Source: Chamaecrista fasciculata
Taxonomy: Eukaryota > Streptophyta > Magnoliopsida > Fabales > Fabaceae
Assembly (NCBI GenBank): GCA_003254925.1
Contig: QANZ01026488.1
Coordinates: 27,435-91,434, forward strand
Reading direction: 5' to 3'
DNA: 64,000 nucleotides
Numbering within the stretch: the first letter of the stretch is position 1; each line of letters begins with the position of its first letter. The translations under genes and the position numbers were made by a program. Shown here piece by piece: positions 21,341 to 34,454 of this stretch. The notes under the pieces are model-generated. The model saw only the letters and a list, made by a program, of their open reading frames with translations, was not told the DNA's origin and ran no database searches.

Positions 21341-24300
21341 ATGGCTGTTTCCATGAAAGACTTGGATCCAGCTTTCCAGGGGGCTGGACAAAAGGCGTAT
21401 CCTGCATCTAATTAACTTATAGTGCTTCCAGTTTTTTGAACTTAATGCTTTCTCATTCAACTTATGTTTCATCAGAACTTAGTGGATAGAATAAGAGTCT
21501 TGACAAGATTCATTCCAGATTGCCGCCTCTTTTACTTCTCTTAGTTTGATTTAATTTCATGCTTTAATCTAGTGCTTCTATATTATTTTCCTCAACCATG
21601 TCATATGTAGTGGACTTGAAATATGGCGTATTGAGAATTTTAAACCAGTTTCCATCCCGAAGTCCTCTTATGGGAAGTTTTTCACTGGGGACTCCTATGT
21701 AATCTTGAAGGTAAGCTGTTAAATTAAAATATCTGCTTTATAGTGTTCAGAACATCATGCTGGTATCTATTGTGGCTAGAAGCTTTTATTTTATTGTTGT
21801 ATTGATAGATATTGTAATTTCCTGTTCCTAACACAACAGAAATCACAATATTGGTATGACATAGAATGTGAGATTAATTTTAGAAAACATTCATGCTAGA
21901 ACCTATTGCATTTACAACCTACTGGAATTACTAATTAAATGAAATTGTATGTGACTTGACCTCTTAGAGAATGCTCCCTTGTGTGGTTGGGATTAACTTA
22001 AACCATTATTTTGTGATTCTAACTTTGACATGTCATGCTGTAACTACTTTAGTATCAGCATGAAGATATTGGTATTACCTCCTACAAAAATATGGGGATA
22101 TATTTTCTCAAACTGATGTGGGGCATGCTCATGCTTGTCATCTTTGTTTTGGCCTTTAGTTAGCATTATTCCAACTTCCAATTGTGGGTAGTGAGACTGT
22201 CACATACATAAGTTAGTGGAGTTTGTGGCAGTTGGACTTACTCAGTCAAGTCTCCAAGTGTCCTTGTGGATTAGGAAATGTAGCAAAACATGAAAGGGAC
22301 AATTTTGTTCAGTCGTAAGGTAATTTCATTAAGGATGCTGGCCAACTGATGGGAAATTATATTTCCTTGGGTTTTAGGCACGGGCTGTGAACTTGTGAGG
22401 TTGGAAGAGTAACATGGTCTTTTTTTGCAAAATAGATAATTTAATCTTCCTCTCTAGCTCTTACTTTGGCTGGATTTACGATGTTGTTCATAAGTTCATT
22501 CATGTTTTTGGGAAAGTTGCTAGTCCCATACTTGTTTCTCTTAATTTTTGTTAGTGTTAAATATGTGGTATTTCTTGTCCTCCCCTTGTAGACAACTACT
22601 TCAAAAAGTGGTGCGCTTCGTCATGATATCCATTACTGGCTTGGTAAAGACACCAGTCAGGTAATTTTTGTGTCAACAAATTGCTAGCCTGTTTCTTTTT
22701 TGTGTTTAATTGTGATTTCCTGGTAAACATACTTGATGTATAGTGACCATAGCTTTAAAACAGGATGAAGCTGGTGCTGCAGCCATCAAGACAGTTGAGC
22801 TGGATGCAGCTCTTGGAGGACGTGCTGTTCAATATCGTGAAGTGCAAGGTCATGAAACTGAAAAGTTCCTGTCTTACTTCAAACCATGTATTATACCTCA
22901 GGAGGGTGGAGTTGCCTCTGGGTTTAAGCATGCTAATGCTGAAGAATACAAGACACGGATGTTTGTATGCAAAGGAAAACATGTTGTGCATGTGAAGGAG
23001 GCAAGTTTGTCATTACTCCTCCTCTGCCATTGAGATTTCAGTCTTGTATACGAATATCATTCCACTTGATGCTGACACAGCATATGCTTAGAAACATTCT
23101 TCTACTTGTTGATTTGCCATTTGTGTTGGTTATAGGTCCCTTTTGCCCGATCTTCGCTAAACCATGATGATATATTTATTTTGGATACAAAGTCCAAAAT
23201 CTTCCAATTTAATGGTTCAAATTCATCTATACAAGAAAGGGCTAAAGCATTGGAAGTTGTACAATATATTAAGGATACATATCATGATGGGAAATGTGAG
23301 GTAGCTGCTATTGGTAAGTGGATAGGTATATTGTAAAAGTTAACAGGTGACTGCTAAGTATCGTGGTGGTGAAGCCCGTAACAGTATCACTAATTGAATG
23401 CATGTACTTATCCTTTTATTTAGAGGATGGAAAGCTGATGGCTGATTCTGAAACTGGAGAATTCTGGGGTTTCTTTGGGGGATTTGCTCCTCTTCCTCGG
23501 AAAACAGCCAATGATGACGATAAGCATGTTGATTCTCATCCTTCAAAGCTGCTTTGGTAATATGTTATCTCTGTTTGGTATCGGGTTTTTTCATTTATAG
23601 TTGCTCAGCCAATATATGCCAATCTTCTTTATCAAAGTGTTATTTAAATAGTTATTGTTTACATATGTATATATGCTTGTGTTTATGAATTATGTATATG
23701 TGTATGTTTTGTTCCTCTTTCACCTTTTTGTTTTATTCCTTTCATCTGTCAAACTTCTGATTTTAACAATGTAAGTCTTTGCAATTTACTATGCTTTTGT
23801 TTTATATATGCTTCTGATTTTATACTTGGTATTTGAAAATAATATTATGGTAACAACTATATTAATGGAATTTACTCATCATATTTAATACCCTACTCCT
23901 AATGAAAATCCCATCACATTTGCAGCGTTGAAAAGGGGCAAGCAGAACCTATTCAGAGCGATTCTCTGACAAGGGAGCTATTGGACACAAATAAATGCTA
24001 TATTCTTGATTGTGGGCTGGAAGTGTTTGTCTGGATGGGAAGAAACACCTCTCTTGATGAAAGAAAAAGTGCAAGTGGAACTGCAGATGTAATACTTATT
24101 TTTTTCTCCCCAAGTATAGTTTAACATTTTCCTCTGATTTTTAATGACTCTTGAATTACTATTGGTCAATGAACAGGAGTTAGTCAGTGGCCCTGATCGA
24201 CTGAGATCCCACATAATTCGTGTAATTGAAGGCTTTGAAACAGTGATGTTCAGGTCTAAGTTCGATTCTTGGCCTCAGACAACTGATGTAACTGTGTCTG

Positions 24301-25025
24301 AAGATGGTCGAGGAAAGGTAGCAGGTCAGTGTTAAATAATATTGTCGGTGTTTTTGGCCTGAATGGATTGTTTAACTTTATATATACCTTTAGCATGTGC
24401 CATCAGCATCATTGATCGGACTTATATTATATTGTTCTAATTTAGTTTCCTTCTGATGGCTTCATAGCACTTCTAAAACGCCAAGGAGTGAATGTCAAGG
24501 GTCTGCTGAAAGCTGATCCAGTTAAAGAAGAACCTCAACCCTACATCGATTGCACAGGAAATTTGCAGGTACACTGTTAATTTGCTCAGAAAATATTTGA
24601 CCAAAATATATAAATTCTTGGTTTTATATCCTGTATATTGAGAAAACATTTTAGAATTACAATCACTTCATTATCCAAATTCAAGCTGTCTGCCATCTTT
24701 AAGATGGCTGTCAGAATGAGAAGCAGAATACATAAGCTAGCATTACACAAAAGATGTAATCCATTATGAACATGGCATGTATTTTAATTTAAATGCCCTC
24801 TGAGTAAATTAGAGCAGACAGAGTAGATGCTTAGTGTCTTATGGTAGTAAAAAACAAAAATTGAATTAGGAAACTAACATATAAATGAAAAGCTGCAACC
24901 CTTGGTTTATTTTCTAATTATCTTGTATTTATAGACCTTAAACATTTTTTTTATTTTGATACTTTATTTGTGAGTCCTTTAAGAGTTGATCATTTGTTAA
25001 ATACTCTATTCTTGACCAGCTGGAG

Positions 25026-25115
<90 letters not shown>

Positions 25116-28100
25116 ACTCCTATCAGTATTAGGGTTTGAGTTGTGCCTAAAATGTAACCAAATGGAATTATGAGGCTTAACAAAAGCTTCTGGATAGTAT
25201 TCTTTTGCTTGATTAAGCCCTGGAATTTTCCTGCACTCCCGTCTTCCTCCATAAGAGGAGTTAGGATTCAATGGACAAGTCTTGTTTGCATCAAAATTAT
25301 AGTTGAGACAGGAGGTGAAAGAAAATCCCAAATTGTTAATTACAGTTTGTGAATGGTTGGTGTTAATAAGTTAGTCGTGATTTATACTACTTTCAGTATT
25401 AGGGTTTGAGTTGTGCCTAAAATGTAACCAAATGGAATTATGAGGCTTAACAAAAGCTTCTGGATAGTATTCTTTTGCTTGATTAAGCCCTGGAATTTTC
25501 CTGCACTCCCGTCTTCCTCCATAAGAGGAGTTAGGATTCAATGGACAAGTCTTGTTTGCATCAAAATTATAGTTGAGACAGGAGGTGAAAGAAAATCCCA
25601 AATTGTTAATTACAGTTTGTGAATGGTTGGTGTTAATAAGTTAGTCGTGATTTATACTACTTCCCAAGCTTTGATAAGTTAGTATCCCTTGAGAACTCAA
25701 TATATATGGTCTGTGCTTAATCCTATTTCAGTGGAGTGGTTGTGGTTGTAAAATTCCAACATTGCTTATATTGTTTCCGTTGCTAACAGTAGCTAAACCT
25801 TGGTTGTACAGGTTTGGCGTGTAAATGGTCAGGAAAAGATTCTCCTTCCTGCTTCTGATCAGTCAAAACTTTATAGTGGAGATTGCTACATCTTTCAGTA
25901 TTCATTTCCTGGAGAAGACAAGGAAGAATATCTTATAGGAACGTGGGTTGGGAAGACTAGTGTTGAGGTGAGATATATAAACCATTTTATTCCACATCTA
26001 GATGCAAGGTTGTGCAATTTAATATAAATTGATAAACAAGTAATCTGGTGGCAAAACATTTACATGGTGCTGAAAAATCTGCCTGCATTGCTTATAAGTT
26101 CTTTTTGTGGAATATAGGAAGAAAGAGCTTCAGCTATTTCACTGGCAAGCAAAATGGTTGAGTCATTGAAGTTTGTTCCTTCCCAGGTATTTTTAATTCG
26201 CATGTGTTATTTTCACTTTTTTGAGATGTTATATTTCTTATTATTCACGTCGTTACTGACATTATCCATGTTTTATTCATTTCTAGACTCGTGTCTTTGA
26301 AGGGAATGAACCAATTCAATTTCATTCTATTTTCCAGAGCTTGATTGTTTTTAAGGTTTGTGAAATTCTACATTGTTGGAAGTGAGAAAATTACTCACAG
26401 TATAAATATGCTTGTAATATACTGGCCATTTGAATTAATTGTCTATCAGGGTGGACTTAGTAATGGGTACAAAAATTACATTGTGGAAAAGGAACTTCCT
26501 GATGAGACATACAATGAGGATGGTATTGCACTATTCCGCATCCAAGGCACTGGACCAGACAACATGCAAGCTATACAAGTTGAAGCAGTATGTTGTCTTA
26601 TGTGTTACTTCTCTTTCCACTCTTATTATAGGCAACACTTCTTTTAAATATACTGGTTATGCTTATGTAATAGCTATTTTTCTTATCTTTCCTTTTGTCC
26701 TCGACCAGGTTGCTTCCTCCTTAAATTCCTCTTATTGCTTCATACTTCATAGTGGGTCCACTGTCTTTACATGGACTGGAAGCCTTACAACCTCAGATAT
26801 CCAGGAACTCGTTGAGAGAATGTTGGATGTGATAAAGGTCTGATATGTGCTGTAATATACTTAATGCAAGAAAAAAACTTTTGCATCCAAATGACACCAA
26901 AAACAAAAAAGTGATATTTTCCTTTTTTTTGGTGAACTATACCCATGTTGGCCAAACAACTGAAAGCTTCTGAATAATCATTGCTTGTGTGCTTAAATTT
27001 ATCAAATATATCGCTGGTTATTGTTCAATACATCTTTGTACATTTCATAATATTGATGAGTCAACATCTGAATTTATCTTTTTTAATCTTTTTGAATTTT
27101 TTAAGAGGTTATTATTAAATTTATTGCTATCCTAGGAAGCATGGACACTGACACGGACACGGGACACGACACGGACACGGACACAGCGACACGCTAGACT
27201 CTCAAAATTACGTGACACGACACGGCATATATTTATATATAAAAATAATTAAATATTCATAATTTTTAATGAAAAATTTAAAAATTACAAGTTTTATTCA
27301 TAATATATGTCATGTGTATTATTATTTTCTCTTATATGTCATGTTAAAGTCACAAAAAATTGATTTATATTTTAAAATTTATGAATATGTGTCGTGTCAG
27401 TGTCGTACGGGTGTCGGACACCGAAACGTGTCCGACACGGCGACACGCCCTCAAAATAAAGTGTCCGTGCTTCTTAGTTGCTATCTTTTTATGGTCAAAT
27501 TTCCTTGTTTTTTCGCTACTGATATGCTTGCCAATTGTCTGCAGCCGAATTTACAATCTAAGCCACAAAAGGAAGGGTCAGAATCTGAGCAGTTTTGGGA
27601 CTTGTTGGGAGGAAAATCTGAATATCCAAGCCAGAAGATTGTAAGGGTGGCAGAAAGTGATCCTCACCTATTTTCTTGCAACTTCTCAAAAGGTAAGACT
27701 TATTCTATTGCCTGTGGATTTCCCCTACCCACAACCCTATTTATTTTTATTTTTTATTTTATTAAAAGGCAAACATCTGACTTGTTTATGATGGTGTTTT
27801 TTCTGCATGGCTGAACAACGTGCAGGTAATTTGAAGGTGAGTGTACCCTAATTTATTTTCTTTAATTCCCTAATATGCCTGTTGATATATGTAACCTTTG
27901 AATCATTCTGTGTTAAAGAGGTATTAAGCAGTCTGGAAAGTCTTGTAGGTTAAGAAAAGAATTCCCCTATTACGAGGTATTAAGTATTCAGTTCTCTTGT
28001 AAGTTAAGGAAATAGTTATTTCTAGTGCGCACCCAAACTAAAGGGTATAAGTGTCTTCATGACTGATTTTGGGTGAAGAGTGGTCATCTCTGCTTCATTT

Positions 28101-30648
28101 GATGACTGATTCTTGTGGAAGAACGGTGACAGAAATTCCTGGTCATCATGCTATGCATTTCTCTGTTTTCTTTGATGTTGATGCTTTGTGCTATGCTTCT
28201 TATGAAGGTGCCTTACTTCAAGTTTAATATACTTCTGCAGCAATTATTGATTTGAACCAATATTTGCAGGTGACAGAGATATTCAACTTTTCCCAGGATG
28301 ATTTGATGACAGAAGATATTTTCATATTGGATTGTCACTCAGAAATCTTTGTCTGGGTTGGCCAGCAGGTTGACCCTAAGAGTAGAATGCAGGCTCTAAC
28401 AATTGGTGAGGTATTACTGGTTTTACTTCGGCTGGAAACTATAATAATACTATAATTTAATGACCATTGACTAATGATTTGAAGTAACGATCATTTTTCT
28501 TGCCACTAAATGAAGTGCTTTATCTCTTTTAGTCTTTGAATTTTGACTCGAGCAATTTCAATGTCTTCTACATTATAATTAAACACATATTAGTGTTTCT
28601 GAATCATATGTTGATTTGTTAACTTTATTTCAATTGAACAGAAATATCTTGAGCATGATTTTCTTCTGCAAAATATATCTCATGAAACTCCTATATACGT
28701 TATTATGGAAGGAAGTGAGCCTCCTTTCTTCACTCGCTTCTTCACATGGGAGTATGCAAAATCTGCGGTAAGCATCTCAATTTGACTGCTTAATTATTGA
28801 CTTTTGATCCATCTTAAAAACTGACTGTTAACTTCTTTTCTTCAGATGCTGGGGAACTCATTTCAAAGGAAACTTACAATAGTGAAAAGCGGGGGTACTC
28901 CAACTGTGGATGTAAGGCATCTTGTTTCTTTTTTTACAACGTTAAACAATTTCTTTCTGAGAACTGAACAGTGAGTCAGTGACTACCAGGCACCAATATG
29001 ATTCAGTCTGAGTTAGCCATCTTATGTGCCACGTGTTTTTTATTATAAGATAGAAATTAATTCCAAGATATAATTTTAAGGATAATGTAAAGGGATAACT
29101 AAGATTTCTAAATAATAACTTCAAGACTCTCAGGTAAAGATAAATACCTGATCCATTAGTACTTCTACTTAGGTTTTTCCACATTTTACCCAACCAAAAA
29201 AGATTATACAAGCTTCAACTTGTAAGAAACAAAATCCAAATGAAAATGTATCTTGATTTCTTCAACCTACTTCCTCTACCCTGAGCGGCTTCTTCTGCAT
29301 TCTTTCAATTAGACTCTTTTTTTTTTTGGCCTGATTTCAATTAGACTCTTTGGCCACGTTATCTAATCACATTCCCAAAAGTCTCCAATAGTTATCATTT
29401 ATCATTAGTAGTTCTAAGATAATTCAGTAGTTAGAAAGTTAATTGTTAAGGGTTGATTGAAGAGAATACTTCATTACTATGGAGATTGAATCCAAGCAAG
29501 TAAACTTTTTGTTGATCCTCAATTGAGTGTATATGAATCTGGGAGGCCATTACATCAATTATTTAAACTTTTTTTTAATTCTTTTGGTGATAAATTGTCG
29601 TATGTTTCTTCAATCACGTTACTGCACTTCATCTCTTGAAAGGATACTACACAATCATACTTTGGAGAATATGAGTCTTATTTTTCTTTTCCTTTTTGGT
29701 TTATATGTGAATTTAATTTGTTTGGTTGTTGAATGCCTGATACATGATTAGAAACCCAAACGAAGAACACCAACATCCTATGGGGGAAGATCTAGCAGTG
29801 TACCAGATAAATCCCAGCGTTCCCGCAGCATGTCCTTTAGTCCAGATCGTGTTCGTGTGCGGGGCAGGTCTCCAGCCTTCAATGCCTTAGCAGCTGCATT
29901 CGAGAATCCAAATGCTAGGAACCTTTCAACTCCACCTCCAGTCGTTAGGAAACTGTATCCCAAATCTGTGACCCCAGATTCAGCAAAAGCGGCACCAAAA
30001 TCTGCTGCTATAGCAGCACTTAGTTCTAGCTTTGAACAACCACCTCCAGCTCGAGAGAGTATTATACCTAAGTCAATAAAAGGTATGCAATACGTGGTTT
30101 TTTGAAGGTCCTCCTTTCACTGTAAATTTTAGTCCAGAATTTTCTTTAGTACCTAATGTCTTTCCTTCTCTTTGGATCGTTATGATGTGAAGTGAGTCCA
30201 GAGGCTCCCAAACCAAAACCTGAGACAAATGAAAAGGAGAATTCTATGAGCAGCAGAATAGAATCTCTTACGATACAGGAAGATGTGAAAGAGGATGAAG
30301 CTGAAGACGAGGAAGGTCTCCCTATTTACCCATATGAACGCCTCAAAATAACATCTACAGATCCTGTAACGGACATTGATGTGACCAAGCGAGAGGTATA
30401 TTGTAACATATTTATCATCATATACTCTTCTCCACTTTCATATGATCTATTTATCCCTGTTCATTGGAAATTGCACTTTTTGAATTGGCATGAGTTTATT
30501 CTAGTTTTGACTTGTTTGAACTTGACCAATGCAGACATATCTATCATCTGCGGAGTTCAAAGAGAAATTTGGGATGACAAAGGATGCTTTTTACAAGTTG
30601 CCAAAATGGAAACAAAACAAATTCAAAATGGCCATCCAGTTATTCTGA
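21341..30648 (+). CDS. VLN3: Villin (actin-bundling/severing protein), VLN2/VLN3-like, 22 coding exons
   Basis: Coding exons: 21341-21396, 21611-21710, 22592-22660, 22764-23000, 23136-23313, 23424-23556, 23926-24088, 24177-24324, 24468-24568, 25812-25967, 26118-26186, 26287-26355, 26450-26587, 26709-26837, 27545-27692, 27826-27836, 28270-28410, 28642-28767, 28846-28911, 29752-30082, 30193-30395, 30535-30648. All phases join to give 2886 nt, 961 aa, close to Arabidopsis VLN2/VLN3. It starts [18 protein letters not shown]. Six gelsolin-type repeats span residues about 1-720. A Ser/Pro/Ala linker (exon 21 on, residue 747) follows, with a basic [18 protein letters not shown] stretch. The C-terminal headpiece ends in [17 protein letters not shown], the actin-binding helix. 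Villins bundle, cap and, with calcium, sever actin filaments in the cytoplasm. The intron after 23000 has a GC donor (gag|gcaagt), and 27826-27836 is an 11-nt micro-exon. VLN2 and VLN3 are close, so the number is a best guess. Confidence 0.95.
25029..25116. repeat. (CT)n microsatellite in villin intron
   Basis: About 88 bp of nearly pure TC/CT repeats with one 'ccc' interruption, directly before the 270-bp tandem duplication. Confidence 0.95.
25124..25663. repeat. 270-bp tandem duplication in villin intron
   Basis: Unit 1 (25124-25393) and unit 2 (25394-25663) look identical base for base, from 'cagtattagggtttgag' to 'gatttatactactt'. They lie in the intron between 24568 and 25812, so the protein is untouched. 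Lack of differences means a very recent event, or an assembly artefact beside the microsatellite. Confidence 0.9.
27132..27477. mobile_element. hAT-like MITE, GAAGCATGGACAC family, intact copy in villin intron
   Basis: 346 bp with inverted ends CTAGGAAGCATGGACAC and (mirrored) CTAAGAAGCACGGACAC. The 8-bp target duplication ttgctatc lies at 27124-27131 and 27478-27485, a hAT-type size. Sub-terminal 'acacgacacgg' motifs recur at both sides. It is only about 68 bp upstream of exon 27545, close enough to include the branch-point area's upstream flank. Confidence 0.88.
29303..29351 (-). mobile_element. Micro-retroposon in villin intron: 15-bp insert, 17-bp target duplication
   Basis: 'tttcaattagactcttt' occurs at 29303-29319 and 29335-29351. 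The insert ttttttttggcctga reads tcaggccaaaaaaaa on the minus strand: a bare tail plus poly-A. Confidence 0.8.
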
Positions 30649-31200
30649 GTGTTATGCATACTTTGCCTTGTGTCAGCCCCCTGCAGTTTAGGTTTCAGGT
30701 AGAAAGAATTTAGCTTGCATATCTTTCACTCCATTTTCTGTGCCTCGTTAGAGTTCATGAGCTTCTTATTCTAGTTACTGTTATGTTCTCTGCAGTGAGG
30801 AACTGAACATATCAAAGTTAAAGGGAGAGCATCAGTGGTATTTTTTAGCTAGCTGCTTCTGCTCCCAAGAAGCTTTTTCATGATGGAAAGAAAAACTAGA
30901 GATTTTCCCGCCTTCTCTCCTTCCTATGGTTTGAATGTTTAGAGTTCTATGTTGAGTTAGCTGCTTGGTATTAAATTATTACATCCTATAGGGCACAGGT
31001 TGTTTGTGAGCTTGCCTTTATTTTTTTTATTTTTCTCTCTTTGGGTTTCAAGTTAATCTTCATTTTTTTATTCAAAATTGTTTTGGTAAAGCATTGGTCT
31101 TGCAATTTTTCTATTAGGTTGTATTGAGGATGAAGTGTGTACAGCAGAGTGTAAAAACAAGTCAACTCGTTACTAGTTTTGGAAATAAAAAAAAAAGGGT
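30649..31200 (+). other. Villin 3' UTR, possibly with its own intron
   Basis: After the stop, 'tttcag|gtagaa' near 30698 and 'tctctgcag' near 30796 look like donor and acceptor, suggesting an intron in the 3' UTR. Poly-A sites are plausible before the A-run near 31185. This is a reading of splice signals only. Confidence 0.4.
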
Positions 31201-31425
31201 GTGATTTTTGTTTTTGTTTTCTAGGTTTATCCTTTCAACTATTTTTTTTTTCTTGATAACCTCTCAACCCCACTTCACTGTGGCCTAAATGCCAAGCAAA
31301 AGCACCTGCCAAGCGACTTCGTTAAGCAATGAATATAAGACAATGTCATAATACATTAATACCATGTAGAAAGAAAGAAAAAAAATGGCCATCTTAGTTT
31401 TTATCAAGTTTTTCAATGTTCTTTT

Positions 31426-32237
31426 GATATTTAATGATTTAGTAGTTAATAATACAACAATCATTCATAAAGAATATCAACATATTCTGCTTTTTTTAAT
31501 CAAAATATTATAGAAAGGGGAGAATAAAACAAGAGGTTTCAATTTCTTTAAATGGAAGCTCTTTTAGAGGGTGAGTAGTGAAAGCCATAAAGTATCAATA
31601 GTCACATAAAAGGTTTTGATCTAAAGAGTTCAAACTCTTCAAACTATTATATAACATGTCTTTACTCTACTAAACAAAGAAACATCATTAAACAAAAAAT
31701 CTAAGGGTGAAAAAAATTATATCTTTTGAGGATATTAATCTTCCTAGAACAACAATCAAATGTATGTAGCAGATTAAGGTTAACATAACCAAATCTAGAA
31801 TGGATCAAGCTCAAGAGGAGTCTATTGAGGATATTTAATGATTTAGTAGTTAATAATACAACAATCATTCATAAAGAATATCAACATATTCTGCTTTTTT
31901 TAATCAAAATATTATAGAAAGGGGAGAATAAAACAAGAGGTTTCAATTTTTTTAAATGAAAGCTCTTTTAGAGGGTGAGTAGTGAAAGCCATGAAGTATC
32001 AATAGTCACATAAAAGGTTTTGATCTGAAGAGTTCAAACTCTTCAAACTATTATATAACATGTCTTTATTCTACTAAACAAAGAAACATCATTAAACAAA
32101 AAATCTAAGGGTGAAAAAAGTTATATCTTTTGAGGATATTAATCTTCCTAGAACAACAACAATCAAATGTATGTAGCAGATCAAGGTTAACATAACCAAA
32201 TCTAGAATAAATCAAGCTCAAGAGGAGTCTATTGAGA
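31426..32237. repeat. About 404-bp tandem duplication, two copies
   Basis: Copy 1 (31426-31829) and copy 2 (31830-32237) both run from 'gatatttaatgatttagtag' to 'caagaggagtctattgag'. I see about ten point differences and a 3-bp 'aac' expansion. Non-coding, unknown origin. Confidence 0.9.
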
Positions 32238-32315
32238 TGATGAACATGGAATTGGGCCGTGAGAAGGATATTGGGCCCAAGAAAGAGAAGCAGAAAGAAC
32301 AAAGAAGCCTATTTC

Positions 32316-32360
32316 GATAAAAGACTCGATATGACCAAAAAAAAAAGGATAAAAGACTCG
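32316..32360 (+). mobile_element. Micro-retroposon: 19-bp insert, 13-bp target duplication
   Basis: 'gataaaagactcg' occurs at 32316-32328 and 32348-32360, around atatgaccaaaaaaaaaag. Confidence 0.75.
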
Positions 32361-33386
32361 TGGGAAAATTTGAAATAGAAAAGCAATTTATTTAAATCTT
32401 GCTGAGAATCCAAATGGACCAGCCATATAAAATTCGAAAATATTTCGGTTCTGATATTGAAAAGAAAAAGAAACATGTATAATAATAAAATTTCCTCTTT
32501 TGAGCCATCCCACTTTTTGCTTCTTTATTAGTGAGACATGGAAATCGCTTTGTTTTGTACTTTAGGAGTTTGTACTAGTCCTTCTTTACCTACTGATTAG
32601 TGATTACCTACCTATCCTTCCATTTGTATATTATGTATTTTGACCACTTTTATCATATCCTAACCAACTCTCCCTTTACACTTCATCAAAAAGCTTCCCC
32701 ACTTATTTACTAAGATTTCTCTAATAGTAGGGAATCACTATGGTGAACACTTCATGAAAAGTTAGTTTATTCTGAGTTTAATTAATTGATGTTTTATTTT
32801 ATTTAAAATATTTGTATATATAGTTCAATTGTGATCATAGCATTCTAAATATGTGAATTATGGATATAAAAGATATGTACGTGCATGTGTTTATTGTCTC
32901 ATATGTTAAAGTATTTTAACTTGAGCTTGAGCCTATAATCTTTATGACTATAATTTTTGTTTGTTTTACAAGACATGTTCGAAGTTGTGCTTGTGTATTC
33001 TGAAATCATTTAGGGGTCATTCAAATTATTTGAACCCTAAGGCTCAAAAAATAAGTTTTGCATGATTGCATCCAATGCACTCTTTCAAACTTGTTATATT
33101 AGACCATGAGGAATATTTATATTATTTTTCTAGTTTATCTATAAAAATAACATGCACGAGATAGCTTATGAATTATAATACTTAATTCTTTCTATTAAAA
33201 TAATCGGAATAGGAGATAAATGGCTTCTTTAATTAATTAAGCAATACTTCACGAATATTAATTAATCATATAAAAGTTGGGACATGGGAAGCATCTTCTT
33301 ACATGATTTAATTACATATTCTAGTTGCAAATCAATTTTAAATGAGGGCTATAAAACCATGAATAATGAATGATCTATTTTGAATT
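32361..33386. other. AT-rich intergenic sequence; no gene recognised
   Basis: About 1 kb with no long open frame and no clear transposon ends. Confidence 0.3.
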
Positions 33387-33684
33387 GAGTAAACTACTAA
33401 ATTGGTCCCTAGATTATTTACTCGCTGACAGATTGGTCCCCGAATTTAGGAAATTGACAAATAGATCCCCGAAATTTTCTAACGAGTCAAATAGGTCCCC
33501 GAATTTTTCTAACATTAGTCAAATAGGTCTCCGAACAGAAGGACCTATTTGACAAATGTTAGAAAAATTCGGGGACCTATTTGACTCGTTAGAAAAATTC
33601 GGGAACCTATTTGTCAATTTCCTAAATTCAGGGACCAATCTGTCAGCGAGCCAATAATCCAGGGACCAATTTGGTAGTTTACTC
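33387..33684. mobile_element. Fold-back Mutator-type MITE, GAGTAAACTAC family, copy 2
   Basis: 298-bp hairpin, GAGTAAACTACTAAATTGG to CCAATTTGGTAGTTTACTC. Target duplication attttgaatt (9-10 bp) at 33377-33386 and 33685-33694. It closely matches 8179-8455 except in the loop, so the family was active fairly recently. Confidence 0.9.
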
Positions 33685-33694
33685 ATTTTGAATT

Positions 33695-34444
33695 TGTCAT
33701 TACTGAAATGTTGAAAAATTAGTTAGAAACTCAAAATCCAGATTTAAAGTCTAATAATTGCTACTCGTAAATCATTCCATTATTATGGAGTAAGCTGTTC
33801 CTACAAGGAGTTTCCTACTACGTATAAATTATATATTTTATTTCTCAGAAAAGGAATTAGAGCCATCCCTCTAGCTGTCTTTTTCCCAGAAAAAAAAAAT
33901 TTAAGGACGTGCATTATTTGGCCGAAAAGAAAATATTACAAAAAGGTACATATAAGCTAGCAAGGAAGCTTCAAGATTATAATTATTTTTTATTTTCTTT
34001 ATTTTCGATGTAAGGAAGAAGCTTCACGATTTCGAGATTTGTTTCTGAACCACTCGATCTGGGTAGGCTCAACTTAAATTGTGTATTTTTTTAATCACTT
34101 TCCTTTTTCAATCATACGACGAAATTTAATGTTTTATCTAGTTATAAATAGTCTTTTGCATTAATAACAAATTGTTAGTTTACTCTTAAAAAAATAATAG
34201 ATAATTATGTACAAGAAGAAAGAAGCAAAAGAGAAAACCCAATTGACCTCTATCATTCACCTAATTCAACTTTATTGGCTAAACATGAATTCTTACGCTC
34301 ATTATAAGAATTCTATTGGCTAAAATTAATTTATGCATTTTGTATTATTAATAATATAATAATATTTTACACATCTATTATTTTTTTCTTGGTGAGTATA
34401 CTTTAAAAAACAATTTTTAAAAAGTTTAGAAATAGGAAAAAGTA
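33695..34444. other. AT-rich intergenic sequence; no gene recognised
   Basis: About 750 bp without open frames of note. Confidence 0.3.
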
Positions 34445-34454
34445 TAATGTCTAT

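Noticed and set aside
23926-24177. Suspected frameshift in villin exon 7 of the coding set
   Set aside because: On re-reading, the exon is 163 nt and its phase fits both neighbours; no frameshift.
24937-25331. Arg/Glu- and Ser/Leu-repeat proteins on both strands
   Set aside because: They are translations of the (CT)n run inside a villin intron.
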